Below, piece by piece: positions 1 through 6,841 of a DNA stretch of 18,063 nt. Location: NCBI GenBank assembly GCA_934277615.1, contig CAKQUV010000013.1, positions 1-18,063 on the forward strand, given 5' to 3'. A program made the position numbers and the translations under genes. The number at the start of each line of letters is the position of its first letter. Position 1 is the stretch's first letter. The notes under the pieces are model-generated. The model had not been told where the DNA came from. It saw only the letters and a program-made list of their open reading frames with translations, and did no database searches. The DNA is from an uncultured Clostridia bacterium. GTDB lineage: Bacteria > Bacillota > Clostridia > Christensenellales > CAG-917.

Positions 1-3
1 ACA

Positions 4-1008
4 ATGAGTGTAACATTTGAAGGTTATGAAAGAAGAATAGACAAAATCAACGGCGTTCTTGCTCAATACGGCATCAAAGACCTTGAAGAAGCAAGAGATC
101 TCTGCCTTTCCAAGGGCGTTGATTGCAACGCTATCGTAAAAGGTATCCAACCTATCTGCTTTGAAAACGCAGTTTGGGCATACACCGTGGGTTGCGCAAT
201 CGCAATCAAGAAGAATTGCGTCAACGCGGCAGATGCGGCAGAGGCAATCGGCGAAGGTTTGCAATCATTCTGCATCCCCGGCTCCGTTGCAGAACAACGT
301 AAAGTCGGTCTCGGACACGGCAACCTCGCAGCAATGCTCCTCAGAGAAAGCACAAAGTGCTTCGCATTCCTTGCAGGACACGAATCTTTTGCAGCTGCAG
401 AAGGTGCAATCGGCATTGCAAGAACAGCAAACAAGGTTAGAAAAACTCCGCTCAAAGTCATCCTCAACGGTCTTGGCAAAGACGCGGCGTTCATCATTTC
501 CCGTATCAACGGCTTCACTTATGTGCAAACCAAGATGAACTACTTCACAGGCGAAGTCGAAGTTGTCAAAGAAACTCCCTACTCCAAAGGCGAGCGCGCG
601 GCAGTCAGAGTGTACGGCGCAGACGACGTTACGGAAGGCGTTGCAATCATGCGCCTCGAAGACGTTGACGTATCCATCACCGGCAACTCCACCAACCCCA
701 CACGTTTCCAACACCCCGTCGCAGGCACTTACAAGAAATGGTGCGTTGACAACGGCAAGAAATACTTCTCCGTTGCGTCCGGTGGCGGCACGGGACGTAC
801 GCTTCACCCCGACAACATGGCGGCAGGTCCTGCGTCTTACGGCATGACCGATACGATGGGCAGAATGCACTCCGACGCACAATTCGCAGGTTCTTCATCC
901 GTCCCTGCACACGTCGAAATGATGGGCTTGATCGGCATGGGCAACAACCCCATGGTTGGTGCTTCGGTCGCTTGCGCAGTAGCTGTACAAGAGGGTTTGA
1001 CAAAATAA
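4..1008 (+). CDS. GGGtGRT family protein
   Basis: A 334-residue protein that carries the signature GGGTGRT at residues 260-266, which names the family. The N-terminal start (GYERRIDKINGVLAQYGI, about residues 7-24) is also typical of the family as I remember it, so the gene appears full length even though only three bases precede the ATG in this window and no ribosome binding site can be judged. The protein is rich in glycine and alanine, has no signal peptide or membrane segment, and should be cytoplasmic. Its biochemical function is not established; the family is found widely in Clostridia and other anaerobes. It is followed 14 bases later by a strong terminator, so it ends its transcript. 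The next gene is on the opposite strand. Family assignment is secure; role unknown. Confidence 0.9.
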   Translation: MSVTFEGYERRIDKINGVLAQYGIKDLEEARDLCLSKGVDCNAIVKGIQPICFENAVWAYTVGCAIAIKKNCVNAADAAEAIGEGLQSFCIPGSVAEQRKVGLGHGNLAAMLLRESTKCFAFLAGHESFAAAEGAIGIARTANKVRKTPLKVILNGLGKDAAFIISRINGFTYVQTKMNYFTGEVEVVKETPYSKGERAAVRVYGADDVTEGVAIMRLEDVDVSITGNSTNPTRFQHPVAGTYKKWCVDNGKKYFSVASGGGTGRTLHPDNMAAGPASYGMTDTMGRMHSDAQFAGSSSVPAHVEMMGLIGMGNNPMVGASVACAVAVQEGLTK

Positions 1009-1022
1009 CAACAAATACTCAT

Positions 1023-1053
1023 AAAAAGAGCACCGAAACGGTGCTCTTTTTTT
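1023..1053. terminator. Bidirectional intrinsic terminator
   Basis: A perfect 13-bp stem (1023-1035 with 1039-1051) closes a three-base AAA loop, with the GC-rich part AGAGCACCG/CGGTGCTCT next to the loop and A/T runs outside. Read on the plus strand it ends in seven T (1047-1053) and terminates the GGGtGRT gene. Read on the minus strand it ends in TTTTTAT and can stop transcripts coming from the LUD gene and the hairpin-rich region. Confidence 0.93.
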
Positions 1054-1110
1054 AGTGCTATTCTCGCAAAAAGCAACTCCTCACTGAGTCATCTCATATT
1101 CGTTTTAATA

Positions 1111-1501
1111 GAGTTCGTCGTAACTCCTCTAAATGCAATAACCCCCTCTTTCCGGACACGCCGGCATGTCCACTTCGGCGTTTGCGCACCGCAATCCGCC
1201 TTGTTCGCTTTGGCTACAACACATTCACCGGATGTGTTGCTTAACGCGTCGCGCCCGACCACTCGTATAAGGGTATTTCTCTATAAGAGTGAACATCGCT
1301 CGCGGGGGAGACAACGGCACTCACATAAAAATGTATCGTCCCCTTGTTATGCCACTCGTTCACCGATAAAAACAACAACACTTATCGGTTCACTTGTACT
1401 AATCGTCAAGTTCGGCGCTCCACCGCTCGTCGCCTTGCGACTCGAAACTCCGAATAGGCACATACCGTTAATAAGTGCGCCTTGAATAAGCATTCGGCGC
1501 A
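1111..1501 (-). ncRNA. Candidate structured RNA or long structured 3' UTR
   Basis: The non-coding stretch 1054-1508 contains no believable gene but is packed with inverted repeats. I count ten: 1111-1126 (GAGTT/AACTC), 1154-1171 (9-bp palindrome), 1177-1200 (GGCG and TTGCG nested), 1217-1239 (CAACACAT/ATGTGTTG), 1260-1291 (CACTC.TATA/TATA.GAGTG), 1305-1343 (GGGGAGAC/GTCCCC), with 1323-1334 (ACAT/ATGT) nested in it, 1362-1389 (ACCGATAA/TTATCGGT), 1392-1411 (ACTTG/CAAGT) and 1429-1441 (GTCGC/GCGAC), plus 1476-1501 (TGCGCC/GGCGCA with inner GAAT/ATTC). The 1154-1171 palindrome and an extra pair on 1217-1239 are G.U wobbles on the minus strand but C.A or A.C mismatches on the plus strand, which favours minus-strand transcription. 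Such a transcript would end at the terminator at 1023-1053. I see no clear own promoter, so it may be the 3' UTR of the LUD gene. I do not recognise a named RNA family. Confidence 0.45.
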
Positions 1502-1508
1502 AAGAGAA

Positions 1509-2114
1509 TTAATATCCCAAAGGCTTGTCTATTATCACCACTTCGTACGGACAATTGGTGGGTTTGCGCCAAAGAACGACGAGGGCTTTGCAAATGCGCT
1601 CGGAACTGTTGCAATTATAGCATCTGTCGGCATTGACTGCGCAAGGCGTGTTTTTGTGCAAACGCTTTGCGTTCTTGGGTGCGGCTATATTTCTTGCACG
1701 CCAAAGCGCACTCTCGAAGTCGGGAGCAATCTTGTTGTTTCCGACAATGATATACACTTTCTCGTGTCCGTACAACTCCCCTGCCACTCGGTTGCAGTTT
1801 CCGTCGATATTGATAATCTCGCCTGTTACGGCAATGCCGTTTGCGCTTGTCAAAAACACGTCGGCGGTGAGCGATTCTTTCATAACTTCCGTCGGCGTTT
1901 TGCCGTCGGGATTGTCAAATCTATAAAGCACTTTGTTGTGCGTTTCAAGCAGTTTGAGTATCCCCGTTTCGTCAAGCGTAACCGAGCCACCAAAGCCTAT
2001 GCTTTTGCCGTCAATTTCGCCGTTGAGATAATCGTTTGCCTCTTGCACAGTGTCGAATATCGACACTGAAAAACCGTTTCTTTCAAGATTTGATTTTATA
2101 GCGGAATAATCCAT
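1509..2114 (-). CDS. LUD-domain protein (LutC/YkgG-like lactate utilization family)
   Basis: A 201-residue protein with the LUD (DUF162) fold signature: SIGFGGSVTLDETGI near residues 38-52, TADVFLTSANGIAVTGEI at 83-100, and ending with a cysteine cluster (C158, C165, C168, C175, C188) in a CYNCxxxxRIC context typical of the stand-alone LUD subfamily seen in Clostridia. LutC relatives act with LutA and LutB in L-lactate oxidation, but neither partner is nearby, so the substrate here is not known. The cysteines could bind a metal or an Fe-S cluster. The start is supported by GTGAGG five bases upstream of the ATG. It lies 72 bp downstream of the DUF1508 gene, separated by a hairpin. The hairpin-rich region follows on its 3' side. 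Confidence 0.87.
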   Translation of the reverse strand: MDYSAIKSNLERNGFSVSIFDTVQEANDYLNGEIDGKSIGFGGSVTLDETGILKLLETHNKVLYRFDNPDGKTPTEVMKESLTADVFLTSANGIAVTGEIINIDGNCNRVAGELYGHEKVYIIVGNNKIAPDFESALWRARNIAAPKNAKRLHKNTPCAVNADRCYNCNSSERICKALVVLWRKPTNCPYEVVIIDKPLGY

Positions 2115-2139
2115 ATATACCTCACGTTTTTGTATAGTA

Positions 2140-2163
2140 AAGGCGCAAAATACATTGCGCCTT
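2140..2163 (-). terminator. Probable terminator between DUF1508 gene and LUD gene
   Basis: AAGGCGCAA (2140-2148) pairs perfectly with TTGCGCCTT (2155-2163) around a six-base loop. On the minus strand it comes about 24 bases after the stop of the gene ending at 2187 and is followed by TTTACTATAC, a weak U tract; on the plus strand it is followed by AAAAACTATTTT. It could terminate or only attenuate transcription into the LUD gene. Confidence 0.55.
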
Positions 2164-2186
2164 AAAAACTATTTTATTAATCTCGA

Positions 2187-3431
2187 TTATTGCTCGCGAA
2201 TAATATCCGTTTGAGCAAAGTTCTTGATTTCTCTCATATGAGCATTTGCCTCTTCGAAAGTGTTTTGCGGCGAGCCCTTATGCACGTAGGTCTTGCGTTT
2301 GAGAACAAAGAAGAACTTTCCGTCCGCAGCTTCGATAGTATAAGTACCGATAATTGCGTGAGATTTGAAGCGGTTGATTGCTCTTTCGCAATACTCCTTG
2401 GTTGTGTAGTTGGAACTTTCGTAGATATTGTTGCCGCTAGCGTCGTAGAGTGTGTAGAAGTACTCTTGCGTGCCGTCCTCTTTATCGACGTGCTCGATGA
2501 CATACTTGCCGTAAATGACGGATTCGTCAAAGCCTGCGACTTTTTCAGGAGTTTTACGCACGTTCTTGGGCGTTTTGAGCGCAGCAAACGGAGGAGCGAC
2601 CTTCTTGATGACAACCTTTCTATCCTTGTTGGCGTTGAGCGCCTCGAGTTCTGCCTCTTTTGCAGCAAGTTTCTTTGCAAGCGCAACAGACGGCGTGCCT
2701 TCATAGTAGCAAGCGTCCTCAGGATCGTAATAATAACCCTCGTAAGTGCCGTCGTATTTTGACCAATCGTCTGGTTTCTTCTTGACGACTTTCTTCGTGG
2801 CAGGTTTGTCAACGCCTTTCTTTACGGGTTCTTCCACCTTTTCGGGTTCCGGAGTAGGCTCGACCACAGGTTCTTCTTTGACAGGTTCCGGTTCTTTCAC
2901 AGGTTCCGGCTCAACGACAGGTTGAGGTTCGGGAACGGGCTCCGGAATCGGCTCTTCCTTGACAGGTTCTTCTTTAACAGGCTCTTCCTTGACTTCTTCA
3001 ACGACAGGAGCTGGCTCGACCACGGGTTCTTCCACCTTTTCGGGTGTAGGTTCGACAACTTCGTCCGCAGCGACTTGCTCGACAGGTTGCTCTTCTTGCA
3101 CAGGCGCTTGCTCTTCTTTGACAGGCTCTTGTGCAGGCTCGTCCGCAACAGGCTCTACGTCCTTGCTCTTCTTGCCGCGTATTGCCTCTTTGACTTGGCC
3201 ACGCAATCTGGCAAGTTTTTGATTGAGGCGCAACTCTTCGCCCGTAACGCCGTATTCGGAATAAAACTCGTTTTCTGCTTTATCTTCTTTTTCGTCGTTC
3301 TTTTCTTTGATGGCTTTGAGGATGCTGACGACGAGAACGGCAACAAGCGCGATGAGCGCGATCACCAAAACAATGATCACGATAAGCGCATTGAATCCGT
3401 CGAGAGGACCGAGTTTAAGATTATCAATCAT
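2187..3431 (-). CDS. Membrane-anchored Pro/Glu-rich protein with tandem DUF1508 (YegP-like) repeats
   Basis: 414 residues. A single hydrophobic segment at about 15-38 is followed by a basic/acidic stretch, so the protein is anchored by its N terminus; by the positive-inside rule (KAIKEK just after the segment) the bulk is probably cytoplasmic. Residues about 92-205 are a low-complexity spacer of PVKEE/PEPV-type repeats, then a Lys-rich patch (212-220). A tyrosine-rich motif with YEGYYYDPEDACYYEG follows at 229-244, then a helical KLAAKEAELEALN stretch. The C-terminus has two related modules, about 307-356 and 361-405, resembling the DUF1508/YegP repeat (GKY-hydrophobic, YxLYDASGN, SSNYTTKEYCERAI). 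Function is unknown. A promoter with a consensus -10 lies upstream (3453-3481), and GGGGTGG precedes the ATG. The nucleotide sequence of the spacer is itself repetitive, so copy number may vary between strains. Confidence 0.75.
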   Translation of the reverse strand: MIDNLKLGPLDGFNALIVIIVLVIALIALVAVLVVSILKAIKEKNDEKEDKAENEFYSEYGVTGEELRLNQKLARLRGQVKEAIRGKKSKDVEPVADEPAQEPVKEEQAPVQEEQPVEQVAADEVVEPTPEKVEEPVVEPAPVVEEVKEEPVKEEPVKEEPIPEPVPEPQPVVEPEPVKEPEPVKEEPVVEPTPEPEKVEEPVKKGVDKPATKKVVKKKPDDWSKYDGTYEGYYYDPEDACYYEGTPSVALAKKLAAKEAELEALNANKDRKVVIKKVAPPFAALKTPKNVRKTPEKVAGFDESVIYGKYVIEHVDKEDGTQEYFYTLYDASGNNIYESSNYTTKEYCERAINRFKSHAIIGTYTIEAADGKFFFVLKRKTYVHKGSPQNTFEEANAHMREIKNFAQTDIIREQ

Positions 3432-3452
3432 ACTTCCACCCCTTATGAGAGT

Positions 3453-3481
3453 ATTATAAACAAAAATATATTAACACACAA
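3453..3481 (-). promoter_or_regulatory. Sigma-A type promoter for the DUF1508 gene
   Basis: On the minus strand TTGTGT (3476-3481) and a perfect TATAAT (3453-3458) are separated by 17 bases, about 20 bases upstream of the start codon at 3431. The -35 box is weak. The remainder of the gap to comEC (3482-3618) shows only short direct repeats (AAATCGCC twice) and no convincing terminator. Confidence 0.6.
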
Positions 3482-3618
3482 ATAGGTCAAGTGCAATACA
3501 TTTTTGGTTTTTTTCGACAGCGAGCGCAATCAAAGCGACAAAAATAGCGAAAAACGGCGATTTATGAGGCGATTTCGGCTCGTTCAATGGTTAGTTTATG
3601 CACATTTGCGCGCTATTA

Positions 3619-5172
3619 TCATACAAAAGCGGCAACTATCATGCCTACGACAATTCCAAAAGTAGCAGTCAAAGACAATACTCTGCCCCTCTGCATTTTG
3701 GTGAGGAACACGTATCTCGACGCAAGCAAAAGCATAATCACAGCGGTTATGAGTCCTATAAGTCCGAGGCTTGTATTTACAGCAGCAAAACTGAGAGATC
3801 CTATTGCGCCGACGTAAAGACGGAACGGCAGCAGCAAATATTTGAGTATCCAAACAAATCCGCCCCAACCCGTGATTACGGAAAGCGTGGTGAGGGCAAG
3901 CATGGCAACGTACACCGCCATAATATAAGGCAAAATCAAAAAGTTGGACAAGAGGAAGAGCACAGGTACTTCGCCGAAGAAATACGCGACAAACGGATAA
4001 GAAGCAAGGTTTGTGGCAAAGGATATGGCGCACACGCTTGCAAATTTCTTGCCGATATGGCGTTTCGGGCTAATCTTCTCCACGATTTTGTTGCCCGTTC
4101 TCTCAAACGGTCTGGCGAACATAAATATACCTGCGACGGACGCAAACGACAGCAAAAATCCTATGTCTGTAATTGCGCACGGTCTGAAAAGCAATATGAG
4201 TATTGCAGCCAGCGACAGCGAGGACAAATCGTCCTTCTTCCTTCCGAACGAGGACGCAAACATACTCACGCCGCTCATTACGACAGCACGAAGCGACGAC
4301 GCGGTAAACGAGCACAGCATAGAGTATGCAAAAGTGAGCGCAAGCACCACGACAAAACTGATTTTGGGATTGACTTTCAACTTTTTGAGAACAAAATACA
4401 ACGCAGCCGCAAGCGTCGAAACGTGAAGTCCGCTGACGGCAAGCACGTGCGCAAGACCGCTCGCTTTTATATTGTCGTACAAATCTCGGTCAATACCGAA
4501 TTTGTCGCCAAGCACCAAAGCTTGCGATATGGACGCTGTGTAATCGTCGGTGTTTTCATACAAAATCCTCTTGATTTTCACCTGCAAATTATCCGGAAAT
4601 TTGAGCTTTCCGTCCGACAATTTGCTTACCGAAGATACGGACGCGTTGTATCTTACGCCGCTCGAAACATACGTGGAATAATACGTGCTGAATCTTTCGT
4701 GATTGCGATATTTTATCGTGCCTTTGATTGTAACGAAGTCGCCTGCCGTGAAATCGATATCCTCGGGATACACGCTGCAACTAGCGCATGCAGAATAATC
4801 TAGTTTGCCTCTGTCCGTCGTAATGTTGTCGATGTAAAAAGTGGCTTTGCCGTTTTGGTACAGAATCTCGCTTGACACCTGCGCCGTGAACGTACCCGAA
4901 TACGTCTTGGCCGCTACGGAATTATACTGCAAGTTGGTTGCGGTCATAGAAATGAAACCGACAAGAACGGCAATGGAAATATAACAAAATTTGCGTGATT
5001 TTTTGATGGCAACGACAGTGATATTTGCGCCGATAATAACTATCAAAAGCGCGAGATACCACCACACGGACTGCGAATACAACGCCTCCGCAACAAGAAT
5101 ACCGAATATCAAAGCCACTGCGAAAAACAACAGCGGTCTATAATTGAATATGCGTTTCCCCTTAATCGTCAT
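3619..5172 (-). CDS. comEC: ComEC/Rec2-type DNA uptake channel, lacking the C-terminal metallo-beta-lactamase-like domain
   Basis: 517 residues with the layout of ComEC: two N-terminal membrane segments (about 12-30 and 36-56) and a third (62-79), then an extracytoplasmic OB-like domain (about 80-200, DUF4131-like), then the polytopic Competence domain (about 215-490). The hallmark HVLAVSGLHV is at 242-251 and GFLLSFASVAGI at 338-349. ComEC forms the inner-membrane channel for single-stranded DNA during natural transformation. Typical proteins of about 750 residues end with a metallo-beta-lactamase-like domain thought to degrade the non-transported strand; here the protein stops after the last membrane helices and the following 187 bases cannot encode it, so it is a short form rather than a frameshift. 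The ribosome binding site is weak. It lies 92 bp after DUF1667 with a stable hairpin between. No other competence gene is in view. Confidence 0.87.
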   Translation of the reverse strand: MTIKGKRIFNYRPLLFFAVALIFGILVAEALYSQSVWWYLALLIVIIGANITVVAIKKSRKFCYISIAVLVGFISMTATNLQYNSVAAKTYSGTFTAQVSSEILYQNGKATFYIDNITTDRGKLDYSACASCSVYPEDIDFTAGDFVTIKGTIKYRNHERFSTYYSTYVSSGVRYNASVSSVSKLSDGKLKFPDNLQVKIKRILYENTDDYTASISQALVLGDKFGIDRDLYDNIKASGLAHVLAVSGLHVSTLAAALYFVLKKLKVNPKISFVVVLALTFAYSMLCSFTASSLRAVVMSGVSMFASSFGRKKDDLSSLSLAAILILLFRPCAITDIGFLLSFASVAGIFMFARPFERTGNKIVEKISPKRHIGKKFASVCAISFATNLASYPFVAYFFGEVPVLFLLSNFLILPYIMAVYVAMLALTTLSVITGWGGFVWILKYLLLPFRLYVGAIGSLSFAAVNTSLGLIGLITAVIMLLLASRYVFLTKMQRGRVLSLTATFGIVVGMIVAAFV

Positions 5173-5197
5173 TGCACTTTTCTTTGGTATATGTTTA

Positions 5198-5229
5198 TCG
5201 CAATCGAGATTTTACACGCTCGATTGCGA
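5198..5229. repeat. 11-bp perfect inverted repeat in the comEC leader
   Basis: TCGCAATCGAG (5198-5208) pairs with CTCGATTGCGA (5219-5229) around a ten-base loop, in the 92-bp gap between the DUF1667 stop and the comEC start. No U tract follows on the minus strand, so it does not look like a standard terminator. Its loop contains a possible -10 (TAAAAT on the minus strand, 5209-5214) at 17 bases from TTTATA (5232-5237), so it could equally be an operator over a weak comEC promoter. Confidence 0.6.
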
Positions 5230-5264
5230 CATATAAAAGTTTTATTTGGATTTTTGACCTTAAT

Positions 5265-5603
5265 TTATCTTCTGCCTGTTATAACGACGTCCGCACCCGT
5301 TCCGAGCACGTCTTTTGCAACAACGTCGCCTATCTTCACGTCGTCCGAGCACGTAAGCGTGCCGATAAATTTCACAACGTCGAATATCATTTCTTTTGGC
5401 ACGGTGGTAGTCGTCTTGCAAGACGCTACGCCGCCGCTTTGAAGCTTTACGAGAGTTGTTACATTCCTTCTTGGATGAGTATACTCTTCCTTGCCGTACA
5501 ACTCGCCTCTCTTGCAAGTGTTTCCCGTAACGGTTACGACGCCGTCCTTTTCCTCTATCGTAAGCGGACAGCCCATAGGGCAATTTATGCAAATCGTATT
5601 CAT
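5265..5603 (-). CDS. DUF1667 domain cysteine protein, third component of a GlpA/GlpB-like dehydrogenase
   Basis: 112 residues beginning MNTICINCPMGC, with cysteines at 5, 8, 12 and 30. The CxxCxxxC...C spacing resembles the Fe-S binding start of molybdopterin oxidoreductases, so a 4Fe-4S cluster is plausible. The DUF1667 family is regularly found directly after GlpA-like and GlpB-like FAD proteins in Bacillota and other anaerobes, as here. Its ATG overlaps the stop of the GlpB-like gene (ATGA), which implies translational coupling and probably 1:1 complex formation. I infer that it passes electrons within the complex; this has not been shown by anything in the sequence. Confidence 0.88.
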   Translation of the reverse strand: MNTICINCPMGCPLTIEEKDGVVTVTGNTCKRGELYGKEEYTHPRRNVTTLVKLQSGGVASCKTTTTVPKEMIFDVVKFIGTLTCSDDVKIGDVVAKDVLGTGADVVITGRR

Positions 5604-6841
5604 TTTTCCAACCTCACTACAACGTCCGAATCTATCATGGATTTGTCAAGCACGATATTGCCCATTTCCCCCGGGGCAAGCACCATGCATTTCTTTGAGA
5701 GCAACACTTTATCGCCGCATTGAGCAACGAGTTTGCAATTCTTATACACATCGCCGACTCTGAAGAAGATTTGGACCTTCCCCTCGCCTTTTCCGACTTT
5801 TTGAGGAAGCGCGTATCTCACGCCGTCTTTGGCAATTACGTTATATTGTTCCTCTGCTTTTTCCGCTTGACCGAGCGCGTATTTTGCTGCATATTCGCCC
5901 GCAATTTCCGCCTCGTGCGAAACGTTGTCTACAAGGTCATGCACGTGAAGCACGTTGCCGCAAGAGAAAATACCCTCGCAAGACGTCATTCTGTGTTCGT
6001 CCACGACTGCGCCGTTGGTGATTCTGCTCATCTCGACGTGCGTGCCGTTCAAAAGGTCGTTTTCCGGGATAAGCCCGACAGACAACAAAAGCGTGTCGCA
6101 ATCGATATATTGTTCCTCTTCAAGCACGGGCTTTCTGTCCGCGCCCACGGGAGCGTAATAAAGCCCGGTCATGCGAGGCTTGCCGACGATTCTCGTAATC
6201 GTGTGGCTGTATTTGATGGGGATATTGTAGTCGTCAAGGCATTGAACGATGTTACGTTTAAGTCCGCTCGAATACGGCATAAGTTCGAGCACGAGTTTGA
6301 CTTTTGCGCCCTCGGTCGTCATGCGGCGCGCCATAATCAATCCGATATCGCCGCTGCCCAAAATCACGACTTCCTTACCTACGAGATAGCCGTCAAGGTT
6401 GCAAATCTTTTGCGCCATACCTGCGGTATAAACGCCTGCAGGTCGAGTGCCCGGGAGCGCGATTGCGCCTGCGGTGCGCTCTCTGCATCCCATTGCGAGA
6501 ACGATTGCGCCTGCCTGTATCTTGCAAAAACCTGCCGTCGGCGACAATACGCTGACAACCTTGTTTTCGTCAAGCGACAACACCATGCTTTCAAGCATAA
6601 CGGTGATGTCCTCTTTTTCCACCATTTCTTTAAAGCGGTTTGCATATTCCGGGCCCGTCATTTCTTCTCCGAAGTAATGAAGTCCGAAACCTTGGTGAAT
6701 ACATTGATTGAGAATACCGCCCAATCGCACGTCTCTTTCGAGGATGAGCGTGCTTGCGCCTTGTTTTCTTGCCGCAAGTGCCGCCGCCATACCTGCAGGA
6801 CCGCCGCCAATGATAACAACGTCAAATTTGAGTGTGTTCAT
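5600..6841 (-). CDS. GlpB-like FAD/NAD(P)-dependent oxidoreductase
   Basis: 413 residues. The FAD Rossmann motif GGGPAG is at 12-17 and a second dinucleotide motif GSGDIG at 162-167, as in the pyridine nucleotide-disulfide oxidoreductase fold; GGILNQCIHQGFG at 41-53 is typical of the group that accompanies DUF1667. An FAD-binding C-terminal motif is suggested by EGIFSCGNV at 289-297. A longer reading frame extends upstream, but it overlaps the preceding gene. The chosen ATG at 6841 overlaps that gene's stop by one base (TAATG) and has the strong site AGGAGGTG six bases upstream (6847-6854). With its neighbours it likely forms a flavoprotein dehydrogenase often annotated as anaerobic glycerol-3-phosphate dehydrogenase. 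No glycerol kinase or transporter is in view, so the substrate is uncertain. Confidence 0.88.
   Translation of the reverse strand: MNTLKFDVVIIGGGPAGMAAALAARKQGASTLILERDVRLGGILNQCIHQGFGLHYFGEEMTGPEYANRFKEMVEKEDITVMLESMVLSLDENKVVSVLSPTAGFCKIQAGAIVLAMGCRERTAGAIALPGTRPAGVYTAGMAQKICNLDGYLVGKEVVILGSGDIGLIMARRMTTEGAKVKLVLELMPYSSGLKRNIVQCLDDYNIPIKYSHTITRIVGKPRMTGLYYAPVGADRKPVLEEEQYIDCDTLLLSVGLIPENDLLNGTHVEMSRITNGAVVDEHRMTSCEGIFSCGNVLHVHDLVDNVSHEAEIAGEYAAKYALGQAEKAEEQYNVIAKDGVRYALPQKVGKGEGKVQIFFRVGDVYKNCKLVAQCGDKVLLSKKCMVLAPGEMGNIVLDKSMIDSDVVVRLEK

Noticed and set aside
1201..1485. A 94-codon plus-strand reading frame in the hairpin-rich gap
   Set aside because: No ribosome binding site, starts with a TTG, amino acid composition looks random, and the stretch is better explained by inverted repeats.
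3598..4803. A 401-codon plus-strand reading frame opposite comEC
   Set aside because: It is antisense to a clear ComEC, has a basic, low-complexity and unrecognisable translation, and no ribosome binding site.
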